A DNA stretch of 64,000 nucleotides from Streptomyces sp. NBC_01431. Its GTDB lineage: Bacteria > Actinomycetota > Actinomycetes > Streptomycetales > Streptomycetaceae. How positions within the stretch are numbered: the stretch's first letter is position 1; each line of letters begins with the position of its first letter. Of this stretch, positions 17,190 to 26,288 are shown piece after piece. The translations under genes and the position numbers were made by a program. Location of the stretch: the NCBI RefSeq assembly GCF_036231355.1, contig NZ_CP109496.1, positions 372,001 through 436,000 on the forward strand, in the 5' to 3' direction. The notes beneath the pieces are model-generated. The model was not told the origin of the DNA and searched no databases. It worked only from the letters and a program-made list of their open reading frames with translations.

Positions 17190-17597
17190 ATGAACCTTGA
17201 ATTCCTGGTCGTGCCGGAGTGTCCGCACACCGGCCCAGCGGCCGCGCTCCTGCGTCAGGTACTCGACGAGGTGGGCCTGCCGAGGACGGCCTACTCAACA
17301 CGGGTGATCGCCAACGAGGCCGTGGCCGAGGCCGCCGGCTTTCACTGGGTCGCCCACGATCCTGACCGACTGCCGCGACCCGTTCACCGAGCCGGGCCGC
17401 CCCCGGGGCTCACCTATCGGATGCACCGGACCTCCGATGGTCTGGCCGGGCTCCCCCAGCCCGACCACCTGCGCCACACCTCCCAACTGCCAAGCCCTAC
17501 AGCAGACTTCATCCTGGAACCATCAGTAAGACGCCTCGGGCAGCGGCAGTCACGCAGCTGCGGCCCTCGAGGCCACGCAGCTCGCCCAGCTCCGTGA
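17190..17597 (+). pseudogene. Thioredoxin-like small protein with compensating frameshifts
   Basis: The start MNLEFLVVPECPHTGPAAAL and the downstream PPGLTYRMHRTSDGLAGLP fit a Streptomyces thioredoxin-like family. The middle (HWVAHDPDRLPRPVHRA) does not. Shifting by one base at 17340-17343 restores GFTGSPTILTDCRDPFTEPG, and a return shift at 17398-17399 rejoins the first frame. So one inserted and one missing base about 57 bases apart cancel out, leaving the frame open but scrambling about 19 residues that include the GSPT and DPF motifs. The C-terminal tail after DHLR also looks non-native. Decay or sequencing error are both possible. Confidence 0.6.
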
Positions 17598-17912
17598 GGC
17601 GACAGCGTGCTCATGCGAAGCGAGTTCGGCTATCCGTCGATGTTCATCGACACGCTGGGCGCGCGGATGTCCTGGGCTGCGAGCCGACCATCATGGTGCG
17701 CCGGGCGCCGAGCGCGCCGATGCGGTGGCGCCTGTCGACACAGCCGCCGAACGCGTCCAGTACCCGTTGCGGACGTGGACTGAGGACGGACTGCTGCCGG
17801 TGTGGACGAATTTCTACCGATGCGGATGACGCAGCCGAAGCACAGCCCTCTCGCTCGGGCCAGCATGCAGCGCCGCAGTGATCCGAGCGCCGCTGCGCCT
17901 TGGCCGGCGTAC
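17598..17912. other. Short gene-free stretch
   Basis: Protein-like pieces such as LMRSEFGYPSMFIDTLGARM and YPLRTWTEDGLLPVWTNFYR appear in different plus-strand frames, suggesting a decayed gene of unknown type. No intact gene is seen. Confidence 0.35.
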
Positions 17913-18755
17913 CTAGTTGGGGCTGTCGGAGGTGATGCGGGCCAGCAGTTCGCGGACCTGCCGAGTTCGTCGGTGTCCCAGGGGCAGGAACTGCTCGCAG
18001 TCCACGAGTGCTTGGCGGGCTTCTGCTTCGGCTTCCGTGCGGCGGCCCAAGCCGTGCAGGGCGGTGGCAGCGCCGAGCGCGACGGCCCCGGCGCCGCCCC
18101 GACCGTGCTCCGGGGTCGGCTTGCGGGCCTCGGCAAGCGCCTCTTCATAACGGCTCTGGCCGTTGAGGCTGCGCACCAGGCCGCAGCCCAGGGCCATGGC
18201 GGCCTCTCCCTGGGCACGGGGCAGCGCACCTCGGGCAATGGCTCCGGCCTCCTCATGGCGGGCCTGACCGTTGAGGGCGTGCACCAAGCAGTGGAGCGCG
18301 GCAAGTTCCACCTTCACGGAATGCTGCGTGATCCGCGCCAGGGCGATCAGGACATCCCGGCACTCGGTCTCGGCCTCGCCAGGCCTGTCCAGGGCGCACA
18401 GCGCCAGCGCACGGTTCACCCGGACCGCGAGCGACGTGACGTAGTGACTCATGCTCGGCGGGTCAACCAACGCCGCCAGCAAACCATCCAGTTCGGACAA
18501 TGCCTGCGCGGCGCGCCCTTGGGCGAGGACGGCGCGCGCGGCCAGCAACGAGGCGGTCACGTTCGTCAGGTCGCCCTGTCCCGGGGCACGCACCGCCGCA
18601 CCCTCGAAAGAGCGCGCCTGTGCCTCGGCCTCCTCGGCGCGGCCCGCACGCAGGAGCTCACTGATACCCCGCAGCACCAGCGCCGCGGCCTGGTCAACCC
18701 CGCCTGCGGCCGACTTGGACTTCTTACGGGTCAGGAGGGTGCGTATGGACTTCAC
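17913..18755 (-). CDS. TPR-repeat protein
   Basis: A 280-residue, Ala/Leu/Glu-rich, wholly helical protein with degenerate 34-residue tetratricopeptide repeats, for example ALALCALDRPGEAETECRDV and ALHGLGRRTEAEAEARQALV. There is no enzymatic domain or signal peptide, so it is probably a cytosolic scaffold. Similar TPR proteins in Streptomyces often accompany regulators, but no partner lies next to it. The start is GTG with only a weak ribosome site. Confidence 0.7.
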   Translation of the reverse strand: MKSIRTLLTRKKSKSAAGGVDQAAALVLRGISELLRAGRAEEAEAQARSFEGAAVRAPGQGDLTNVTASLLAARAVLAQGRAAQALSELDGLLAALVDPPSMSHYVTSLAVRVNRALALCALDRPGEAETECRDVLIALARITQHSVKVELAALHCLVHALNGQARHEEAGAIARGALPRAQGEAAMALGCGLVRSLNGQSRYEEALAEARKPTPEHGRGGAGAVALGAATALHGLGRRTEAEAEARQALVDCEQFLPLGHRRTRQVRELLARITSDSPN

Positions 18756-19017
18756 GGATCGTGAGACTACGGGAGTCGCCCGTTGTTGATCGTCGGTGCT
18801 GCCCTGCCCGTCTCATCCATATCTGCCGGTCCCCAGGCCGCGATCCCCCAGCGCCGGCGTCACGGCCCTCCTACGATCCGCTGGGCGGTACGGGAGGGGC
18901 GAGATCGTCCAGCGGTGACACCGGCGCCGACCGCCGAGTCCAACCGCATACGGGAGGGCTCGTCGGCGGCACCCCTGCGGCTCGCTCAGCAGGTTCTCGG
19001 CCAGGCGGGCGAGTTCA

Positions 19018-19608
19018 TCACGCCCTCCGGCTAGCCGGCCTGAGACCGTCCATAAGCAGGTCGAGCAGGCGCCGGGCCTGGGCAGGATCTCCGGACTTGG
19101 CGGCGACGGCGAGCATGCCGAGGATGCCGGCAGAGACGTCTTCGGCGCTAGCGTCGGCACGGATGTCCCCCGCGGCGGCTCCGGCATCGAGGATCGTGGA
19201 GATGGCCGACAGGAGCTCCTGCCGGGTGTGAGCGAGGGAGATCTCGCCGGAATCGATCATGGCGAGCAGAGTGTCGGTCATGCCGTGTTTGGTGGCCACC
19301 CAGTCCCCGAACAGGTCCATCCACAGACGCAGCGCGTGCGCGGGCGGATGGGCGGCGACCAACTCGTGTGCCCCGCCCGTCAGCCGGACGACCTGATCCC
19401 TATAAACGGCGTCGACAAGCGCTTCCCGGGTTGGGAAATGGCGATAGACGGTGGCGACGCCGACGCCCGCCTGCCGGGCGATCGCGCGCATCGATGGCTC
19501 GGTGTCGGAGGTGGCGAAGGCGCGGGTGGCCGCCGCGAGCACGATCTCGCGGTTGCGCGCAGCATCGGCACGCAGCTGCTGCGCGTTAGGGGAGGGATTG
19601 GTGGCCAT
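19018..19608 (-). CDS. TetR-family repressor
   Basis: A 196-residue TetR regulator. The N-terminal helix-turn-helix spans about 18-65 with AIARQAGVGVATVYRHFPTR, followed by a helical ligand-binding domain. It is divergent from the adjacent oxidoreductase gene across a 96-base gap holding two identical dyads, so it very probably represses itself and that gene. The inducer is unknown; a small electrophile or quinone-type ligand would fit the neighbour. Confidence 0.9.
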   Translation of the reverse strand: MATNPSPNAQQLRADAARNREIVLAAATRAFATSDTEPSMRAIARQAGVGVATVYRHFPTREALVDAVYRDQVVRLTGGAHELVAAHPPAHALRLWMDLFGDWVATKHGMTDTLLAMIDSGEISLAHTRQELLSAISTILDAGAAAGDIRADASAEDVSAGILGMLAVAAKSGDPAQARRLLDLLMDGLRPASRRA

Positions 19609-19615
19609 ATCTAAA

Positions 19616-19683
19616 CGGATCGCGTTCCGGTTGAGGTGCTCACCGGGTTAGTCTAGGCCCCGAGCTAACCGGAGCATGTTCCG
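19616..19683. promoter_or_regulatory. Twin CGGA-N6-TCCG operator candidates
   Basis: Two copies of the same dyad, CGGAtcgcgtTCCG at 19616-19629 and CGGAgcatgtTCCG at 19670-19683, lie 54 bases apart between the TetR gene and the oxidoreductase gene. A further GGTTAG-N13-CTAACC dyad sits between them. One site would cover each promoter. Confidence 0.7.
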
Positions 19684-19704
19684 ATTACCCCTGGAGGAGA
19701 CCTC

Positions 19705-20688
19705 ATGTCCCAACTCCCTTCCGCGCCGGGCACCATGCGCACGGTGCGCTTCCACGAGCACGGCGAGCCCTCTGACGTCCTGCGCCTGGAGACCGCTCCC
19801 GTACCTGAGCCCGGCCCCGGCCGCATTCGCGTCGCCGTGCACGCGTGCGGACTGGCCCCGGCCGACTGGGCCCTGTGCCGCGGGCTCATGCCCGGGACCC
19901 TGCCGCGCGGCATCGGTTGCGACGTCTCGGGCATCGTCGAGGCTGTCGGCGCGGGCGTCACGGACGTGGCCGTCGGCAACCGCGTGTTCGGCACCGCCGA
20001 CTACGCCGACCAGCCGAGCGCCGGCGCAGCGGACCGCGCCGTTCTGGATCACTGGTTCCCCGTGCCCAAGGGGCTGGACCTCACCCGGGCCGCCACGCTC
20101 CCCATGGCGCTGAGCACCGCATCCTGGCATCTCGCGCGACTCGGCCTGGCCGCGGACAGCACGATCCTGATCAATGGCGCCGGAACCACCGTCGGCTACG
20201 CGGCGGTACAGATCGCCCTCATCCGCGGCGCGCGGGTCATAGCGACCGCCGGGGATACCTACGCCGAGCAGTTGCGCGACCTCGGAGCCACGGTCGTCGG
20301 CTACGGCGACGGGCTGGCCAACCGCGTCAAGGCCCTCAGCATCGGCCGGGTCGACCTCGTCTTCGACACCGCGCCGCCCAACAACGCTCTGCCGGAACTC
20401 GTCAAGATCGTCTGCGGCGATCCCAAGCGTGTGCTGACCTGCTCCGACATGGCCGGGGCAGCGGAACTCGGGGTGCGCGACAGCTTTCACGAAGACCCCG
20501 CGACGTGGACCGACGACGAACGCTTCGGCGTCTTCCCCGAGTTCGCACAGCTGGCCGCGGAAGGCAGGTTCACCGTGCCGGTCGCCGGGACCTTCCCCCT
20601 TGCGGACTGGCGCAAGGCTCTCAACATCAGCCTGACCGGGCACGCCCACGGGAAGCTCCTGCTCCTGCCCGCCGACAGCTCCGATTGA
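19705..20688 (+). CDS. Zinc-type alcohol dehydrogenase-like NAD(P)H oxidoreductase
   Basis: A 327-residue MDR-superfamily protein. An N-terminal GroES-like domain (MRTVRFHEHGEPSDVLRLET) is followed by a Rossmann domain with GAGTTVGYAAVQIA near 157. The structural zinc cysteines are absent, as in quinone oxidoreductase or enoyl reductase types, so it probably reduces a quinone, enal or enone with NADPH. The ATG follows an excellent GGAGGAGA. It is likely controlled by the divergent TetR protein. Confidence 0.9.
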   Translation: MSQLPSAPGTMRTVRFHEHGEPSDVLRLETAPVPEPGPGRIRVAVHACGLAPADWALCRGLMPGTLPRGIGCDVSGIVEAVGAGVTDVAVGNRVFGTADYADQPSAGAADRAVLDHWFPVPKGLDLTRAATLPMALSTASWHLARLGLAADSTILINGAGTTVGYAAVQIALIRGARVIATAGDTYAEQLRDLGATVVGYGDGLANRVKALSIGRVDLVFDTAPPNNALPELVKIVCGDPKRVLTCSDMAGAAELGVRDSFHEDPATWTDDERFGVFPEFAQLAAEGRFTVPVAGTFPLADWRKALNISLTGHAHGKLLLLPADSSD

Positions 20689-21358
20689 CCAGGGGGATCG
20701 ACGCGCTTGAAACAGTCGAAGACGTTCAGGTCGGGCGGAGTTGGGCTGCGGGAGCCGTCGGGCACGTCCCTGTGTCAGCCCGGGACAGGGGTCGTTTCGC
20801 CCTCGTCCAGCCATTTCGTCGAGCAGGTAGCCGTTGCGGGGCCATGGCATGGCTTCGCCGGTGCCGGGCGGTGTCGGTGTCGATGCCAATGTCAGTGTCG
20901 GTGTCGGTGTCGGTGTCGCATGGAAGGCCCGTAGAAGTGAGGCGCGGCGCTCGCCGACGAGCCCCAGCATGAGAGAGCGACTGAACTGCTGTTCGGCGGG
21001 CAGGGACTGCGCGACGAGCCGCAAGACAACAGCGACCCCAGGCCGCGGCCGTCTTTGCCACCCGAAACAGTCATCCCAGGTCGCGGATCGGCACACAGTG
21101 TCACGAGGCCGCATTGACAGCGAAGTCAGTCCACGCAGGTCAGTGCCTCGCGTCGGACCAACTTCACTGTCAACCGACATTCGAGATCCAGCGTGCGTAT
21201 CAGGATGCGATTGTCCCGTCCTGGTCGACCGGGTTCTCGTCTCACATGATCTGGTCTGATTCGTTCGCTGTCCCAGATTGTCTGCCCCGAGTTGTTCCTC
21301 CCCGGTCGGGGGAACTCGTCCTTCTCGGGGTGGACGTCTGGGCGCTGTTGCTCTTGCA
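20689..21358. other. Gene-free stretch with hexamer repeat
   Basis: No credible gene is seen. On the minus strand, LVAQSLPAEQQFSRSLMLGL and neighbouring residues look protein-like but are flanked by the hexamer repeat and stops, so this may be a decayed gene. Confidence 0.35.
20870..20920. repeat. GTGTCG hexanucleotide tandem repeat
   Basis: About eight near-perfect GTGTCG units, with ATGCCA/ATGTCA variants in the middle, in an intergenic stretch. Confidence 0.8.
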
Positions 21359-21960
21359 ATGCCGGCAGACATGATGCCTGGGTTTACGAGTACGGCAGCA
21401 CCTTTGGTGGGTCGCGCCAGATGGCCGGGATATGCAGCGGCGGCGTGGGGGCTCGTATTCTCTCTGCCCATTTTCTACTGGGCGGCAGGTGGTGTGGCGG
21501 GCGCCGCAACCACCGTTGCTCCCGCCTTGGTAAGACTGGTTCAGGAACGGGTCACCTGGTTCATCGTGGTCCTGTGGGTGACCTGTCTGCTCAAGGTCGT
21601 CGGCGGTCTGCTCGGTCTCGCATTGGTGGGCAGTTGGGGCCGGTGGGGGAGCCGCCTTCTGCAACTGGCAGGCTGGGGTGCGGGGGTGTTGCTCTTCTGG
21701 CACGGGGGTTGTTCCTGGTCCAGGGGCTGCTCGTACAGAGTGGCATCGTCACGATCGCGCCGGAGCTGCTGTCGGTCAGCCGTTGGTACACCTTCCTGTG
21801 GGGTCCCTGGTTCATGGCCGGTGGGCTCTTGTTCATCATGGCCGCGCGGATCCACCTGCGATCTGTACGCGACTGGCGGAGTGGCGCGATCGCGGGCGCG
21901 GTCGGCGGGTTCGGCACACTGGGTCTTTCGGTGGCCATGCTGACGGCGGGTATCGGATAG
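21359..21960 (+). pseudogene. DUF3995-like membrane protein, frameshifted
   Basis: The first part (WPGYAAAAWGLVFSLPIFYW to LLQLAGWGAGVLLF) holds two or three membrane segments. After about 21700 the continuing protein (ARGLFLVQGLLVQSGIV, WYTFLWGPWFMAGGLLF) is found only in another frame, ending at a stop near 21960. Joined, the two halves give a roughly 200-residue four-helix protein of DUF3995 type. One indel near 21690-21705 explains the break. This is either a fresh pseudogene or a sequencing error. ATG codons at 21359 and 21371 are both possible starts. Confidence 0.7.
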
Positions 21961-22493
21961 CAAGTCCGGGACTACCAATTGTGGCTCAGCGCCCTGAGAT
22001 TGGCACCACTTCGAAACAGCACCGGCAGACCAGACCAGATCGCCCGAGACGCCGACAGCGACCGCACGCGCCAGACCAGACAGAGCATCTGAGATTTCGG
22101 GTCACCGCCCGTCGCAATCGATCTGGTCGTCGCAGGGCGCAGCCCCGGCCTTGGACCAGATCAGCTGCGACGGGACAGCGATCCACGCCCCGCGGCCGCG
22201 CAACCAGACGCTCACGGGCCCATCCCCGCCCCGCCCGCAGACCAAGCCGCGGCCCTTCTCTTTCTTGACCATCGGGCGCAGGGAGGCCGGCGGAAGAGGT
22301 TGTCACCCCCCCCTCCACCTCCAATCGCGCGGTCTGGCCAGGCCGTTCCCGTCGGGTACCGGATGCTGGGGGCAGCAAATGATGCAGCAGATGCGGCGAT
22401 TAGACACTTGCCGGGGCGGCTGGCTTCAGCCCGCCGCATCCGCCCCCGCTATGGGTGGCTCAGCATCCATAAGGAAACGCCGCCGAGCCTTGT
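21961..22493. other. Gene-free stretch
   Basis: No open frame has protein-like composition or a start signal. It lies between two broken genes and contains GACCAGA-rich low-complexity sequence around 22030-22090. Confidence 0.4.
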
Positions 22494-22823
22494 CTAGTGC
22501 GCCGAGAAACACACGCTGGAGAACGAAGTGTCGGCCGGTCCGTGCTGCCCCAACGCCAGGCGCTTTGATCCGCCGTCGCACTTCTTACCGGTGTAGATAG
22601 TCACTGGGCCCGTAGTGCCGTTGTACGCGCCGCGCGCCTCCTGGCTCATGGCCAGGCACTTACCGTCCGGCGGGTTCTCGACGAAGAACGGCTTGCCTTT
22701 GGGGCCCAGCCACGTAAAAGAGCCCTTGCTGGCGAAGGCATCGCTGGCGGGAAGAGTTGCGGCCAAAACCAACCCTTACAGCACGGCGATGCCGGAACGA
22801 CGCATACGCGTAAGTGATCCCAT
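22494..22823 (-). pseudogene. Small secreted protein with stop codon in signal peptide
   Basis: In one continuous minus-strand frame the sequence reads MGSLTRMRRSGIAVL, TAA, then GLVLAATLPASDAFASKGSF and a compact 75-residue mature part with three cysteines ending SSVCFSAH. A single nonsense codon at 22776-22778 splits the signal peptide; one base change (TAA to TTA, or to a sense codon) would restore it. A TTG four bases past the stop could still start a protein with a short signal. The mature part resembles small secreted Streptomyces proteins of unknown function. Confidence 0.65.
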
Positions 22824-23246
22824 GCCGGGTCAACGAGCTTGCCGGACCCCGGTCACGACTTGACGAATACTGCTCGGCGACAGGAGGACGCATGCAAACA
22901 GGTGCCCAATTTGTCGTTTATGGTCCGGGGTCGAAGGCGGATCGAATTTGTTGAGCGTTTTCGCAGTTCGCCGGATGCGGAAGTGGCCTTCCGTTGATCC
23001 TTTGCTCCGTCACAGCGGCAGAGGAACCAGCTTGGAAAGGCCGTGGTCGTGAATTTGGTGCATCAGGCGTCCTGCAGGATGCGTTCGCGGAAGCGTCACA
23101 CTTCCCGCGGAAGCGTGACACTTCCCGTCGGAGCTGCACGCGTATCTAATCGCTCGGGGCGACGCATTGTACGAGCTGTGCGACGCGCTGTTGTGCCCGG
23201 ACGGCCGGGGTGCCGCTGTCCCGTGGCCGCGCTGGAGAGCGCCACG
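22824..23246. other. Gene-free stretch before transposase remnant
   Basis: No intact gene. It contains the tandem 20-bp dyad repeat and, from about 23040, degraded sequence that probably belongs to the upstream part of the transposase remnant. Confidence 0.35.
23087..23126. repeat. Two tandem 20-bp units, each a small dyad
   Basis: GCGGAAGCGTCACACTTCCC is followed directly by GCGGAAGCGTGACACTTCCC, with one mismatch. Each unit contains GGAAG-N7-CTTCC, so each can fold or bind a dimer. Confidence 0.75.
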
Positions 23247-24214
23247 ATGACAACGGTCCAGATCCGCGAGGTCATCGAGCGGCTCGTGGAAGCCAGGCAG
23301 TGGCAGGAGGGCGATCCGGAGGTGCTCGTGGTGATGGAGGCCGGATATGACGCACCGCGCATTGCTCACCTGCTGGACAGTCTGCCAGTACAGGTTTTCG
23401 GCCGTCTCCGCTCCGACCGGGCGATGCGACGGCCGACGCCGCCGCGGATCTACGATCCGCAGGGAGGCCAATCACCCAAATACGGTGGGGAGTTCGTCCT
23501 CGGCCACCCTGTCACCTGAGGAACCGAGAAGGCTGTGACCACCACGGACACCCGCCGCCACGGGCAGGCGACCGCGCAGGCATGGGACTGGCTGCACCCC
23601 AGGTTGACCCGCAGGGCGACTTGGCTCGACCACGACGGACCGCTGCCCATCATCAAGGTCACCGCATCCGCCTGGTTGCCGAGAAGCCCCCCAGCGGCGG
23701 GGTGAACAAGCCCGTCTGGCTGGGGTGGTCGGGTACCGGTGCCACCACAGCGGACATCGACCAGTGCTGGCCGTCCTTCCTCTGCCGCTTCGACCTGGAG
23801 CACACGTTTTGCCTGTTCAAGCAGACACTCGGCTGGACACAGCCCCGGCTTCGCAGCTCGGATGCGGCCGACCGGTGGACGTGGCTGGTGATCGCCGCCT
23901 ACGCCCAGTTCCGGCTGGCCCGCCCGCTGACCACCGATCTCCGGCGGCCCTGAGAGGAGCCGGCACAGCCGAACAAGCTCACGCCCGACCGTGTCCGAAG
24001 GGGCTTCAGAAACCTGCGAGCGAAGACCGGTTCTCCAGCCAATGCACCGAACCCGTCCTCCCGCGGTCCCGGCCGCCCACTCGGCTCGAAGAAGCACCGC
24101 CCTGCCACCCGTCACGACGTGGGCCGAGTCCTCACCACCGACGAGTCCTACGCCCACCCCGCACGCCACAAGGTCGGCACGAAAAACGCCGACGAACAGG
24201 CTGACAAGGGACAA
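23247..24214 (+). pseudogene. NF041680/IS701-like transposase remnant
   Basis: In order, but across three frames, the plus strand carries VVMEAGYDAPRIAHLLDSLP, AWDWLHPRLTRRA, LGWSGTGATTADIDQCWPSF, FDLEHTFCLFKQTLGWTQPR, DRWTWLVIAAYAQFRLARPL and RVRRGFRNLRAKTGSPANAP then GRPLGSKKHRPATRHDVG. These are successive parts of a Streptomyces transposase that contains the FDIEHT.RF.K.TLGW motif. Several frameshifts and a missing N terminus make it non-functional. Confidence 0.85.
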
Positions 24215-24236
24215 TGAGGATCAGCACAATGAACAC

Positions 24237-24503
24237 ATGCGATACGAGGAGAAAGCCAAGCTCATGGCCGTGAAGGGCCTGATCCCGCCGGCCATCCTCG
24301 TCGCGTCACCCGCGTTGCTGATAGCAGGAGCGCCGATCCGCCGCCGTTACCTCCGCTACGTCTGCCGCGATGAAGCCCCGCAAATCCTCGACAAGGAGCG
24401 GGGCTGGGTCAGTGCCCACTACTTCGTCATCAGCCATCCGCTTCTCGAATGGCTCTGCTGGCCCACAGAGACACTTGCCCGGCTCGTCGAGCACCGAGGT
24501 TAA
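24237..24503 (+). CDS. Hypothetical 88-residue protein with one membrane segment
   Basis: Starts MRYEEKAKLMAVKGLIPPAI, with one hydrophobic helix (LIPPAILVASPALLIAGAPI), a basic patch RRRYLR and a soluble tail. ACGAGG-type sequence near the start is not a good ribosome site. It follows directly after the transposase remnant and could be a cargo gene or a chance frame. Confidence 0.35.
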   Translation: MRYEEKAKLMAVKGLIPPAILVASPALLIAGAPIRRRYLRYVCRDEAPQILDKERGWVSAHYFVISHPLLEWLCWPTETLARLVEHRG

Positions 24504-24979
24504 ACCAGCTCACCTTGCCGGTCGAGCGCACCTTGCCCCGGGCCGGTCCGTTCTGGGGGACGCCGAGCCCCCCCCCCGTCGCTCGGACACCACCGTAGCC
24601 GCGCAACCAACAACGCCCAGGCCGCCCATCCCCGCCTCACCCACTCACCCACTCACCCACTCACCCAAGCCCCCACCCGCTGTTTCGACTACCCCGCCAA
24701 CCCGAGCCAGAAGCTCTGGACACCCCTCCCCCGCGCTATCACTGCGCCCAGAGAGCAGGCGAGGCCCGCCCCGTTCGGGCGTCGGACCGGCGCGCAGAGC
24801 GCTGCGTTGGCGCCACCGCCGCCCGGGGATACCGCGATGCCGCTGACAACTCGGGGTTGTCACTCCGAACCCGCCACGGGCGGCCCGCGACGACGATGCA
24901 GCGGATCGCGGAGTTGAACCGCCGGAACGGAGTGAACTCCCCCCGGCGTTCTCCCGTACAACTGCGCCGAGTCGACGCA
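24504..24979. other. Gene-free stretch with octamer repeat
   Basis: No gene can be supported. Cytosine-rich low-complexity sequence including four copies of an octamer, then GC-rich sequence leading into a Tn3 transposase fragment. Confidence 0.4.
24636..24667. repeat. CTCACCCA octamer, four perfect copies
   Basis: Four consecutive CTCACCCA units without interruption in an intergenic stretch. Confidence 0.85.
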
Positions 24980-24999
24980 CTTCAGTCTGGGGCGCAGGT

Positions 25000-25290
25000 T
25001 GGGCCCGGACCTCCTCGGTGCACTCATTGAAGCCGAACGGGCCTCAGATCTTCATCCGGTGCCGCTTGATCGCCCGCCCCGACCAAGTCGTAAACGGCGC
25101 TTCCTCCTCGGGCACCTCCACCTGCTGAGCGATGCACGACACTGCCGGCACCGAAATCTCTCCAGCGTCCTCCGGGAACCGGGCCTCCGCCTCAAAGAAC
25201 TTCAGACACAGGGCGAACCCCCAGCCAGTTCGCTCCCGACTGGTGATCGCTTCCAACTGGTTCAGTGGTTGTAGGTGGTCAGCGCCTGCG
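25000..25290 (-). pseudogene. Tn3-family transposase N-terminal fragment (DUF4158)
   Basis: The minus strand reads RERTGWGFALCLKFFEAEAR, FPEDAGEISVPAVSCIAQQV and TWSGRAIKRHRMKI, then a stop and GPFGFNEC. This is the DUF4158 region at the start of Tn3-type transposases (LGFA..LKFFE.EARFP; WSGRTIKYHR..IR..FGFRE). About 90 of roughly 1000 residues remain, so this is an old Tn3-family transposon scar. Confidence 0.8.
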
Positions 25291-25360
25291 TGTCCGGGTG
25301 GCCGCGCATGAACCTGGCTCCACTCATCAGGCCTTGGAATCAATCCTCTAGGCTGACGTG

Positions 25361-26212
25361 ATGACTGATGAGCAGGAGCGGGTGCAGCCGTCGGGAGTAT
25401 GGGCCACGGCGGTGGGGGTGGCCAGGGTGCGGGCGCGGGAGACCGAGCGGGAGAACGCGCTGTTCCGCGACCCACTGGCACAGGCCTTCGCCACCGCTGG
25501 CGGCCGGTGGCCCTCCTCGCCGCCGCAGCCCGATGACGAGGCTGCGCGGCGCCGCAGGCTGGGAGTGGCGTTCTCCATCGTCATCAGGACGAAGTTCCTC
25601 GACGACCTGTTGCAGGAGGCTTCAGCGTCCGGGGTCCGGCAAGTCGTACTCCTCGGCGCCGGTATGGACAGCCGGGCCTTCCGGATGGACTGGCCCGAGG
25701 GCACCCGGCTGTTCGAGGTCGACACCGCCGCGCCACTGGACTTCAAGGCTTCGGTTCTGCGCCAGGAGCGGGCCGTCGCTGGCTGCGAGCGGATCACCGT
25801 CGCGGTGGATCTGCGTGAGGACTGGCCAGGCGCGCTGGCCGCCGCCGGGCACGACCCGACGGTGCCGACCGTGTGGATCGCCGAAGGGCTGCTGATCTAT
25901 CTGCCCGAAGACGCGGTGGAGCTGCTGCTGGCCCGGATCAGCACGCAGTCGGCGGCAGGCAGTCGGATGGGGCTGACGTTGGGCTCGCGCGGCGTGATCG
26001 AGCGCTTCGGTGCGGGCGCCGTGCCGGGATCGGCGGCGTCCATGTGGGTATCGGAGATGCCCGACGACCCGGTGGGCTGGCTGGCCGAGCACGGCTGGGA
26101 GGCCGCCAGCCACACCCTGCGCGAGCGCGCTGCCGCCTACGGCCGCCCGATCAGCACCCCGCCGCAGCACGAAGAGGGGCCCGGCGGACTGATCTCGGCG
26201 GTGCGCCGGTAG
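25361..26212 (+). CDS. SAM-dependent methyltransferase, LCMT/TIGR00027 type
   Basis: A 283-residue protein of the leucine-carboxyl-methyltransferase-like family common in actinobacteria. The N-terminal helix ATAVGVARVRARETERENAL precedes the SAM-binding VVLLGAGMDSRAFRMDWP (near 93-110), the acidic FEVDTAAPL and the signature WIAEGLLIYLPEDAVELLL. It probably O-methylates a carboxylate of an unknown small molecule or protein. A GTG codon immediately precedes the ATG. It is complete and alone. Confidence 0.88.
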   Translation: MTDEQERVQPSGVWATAVGVARVRARETERENALFRDPLAQAFATAGGRWPSSPPQPDDEAARRRRLGVAFSIVIRTKFLDDLLQEASASGVRQVVLLGAGMDSRAFRMDWPEGTRLFEVDTAAPLDFKASVLRQERAVAGCERITVAVDLREDWPGALAAAGHDPTVPTVWIAEGLLIYLPEDAVELLLARISTQSAAGSRMGLTLGSRGVIERFGAGAVPGSAASMWVSEMPDDPVGWLAEHGWEAASHTLRERAAAYGRPISTPPQHEEGPGGLISAVRR

Positions 26213-26288
26213 AGCGCCTCCTGGTTCGGCGGCCCTCTGACCAGGAAGGTTCACCAGGGCGGTACTTCGCCTCGATAGTCTGCACGGC

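Noticed and set aside
19648..21471. Very long minus-strand open frame over the oxidoreductase gene
   Set aside because: It is antisense to a clear MDR gene, has no domain, and crosses the hexamer repeat. High GC makes such frames common.
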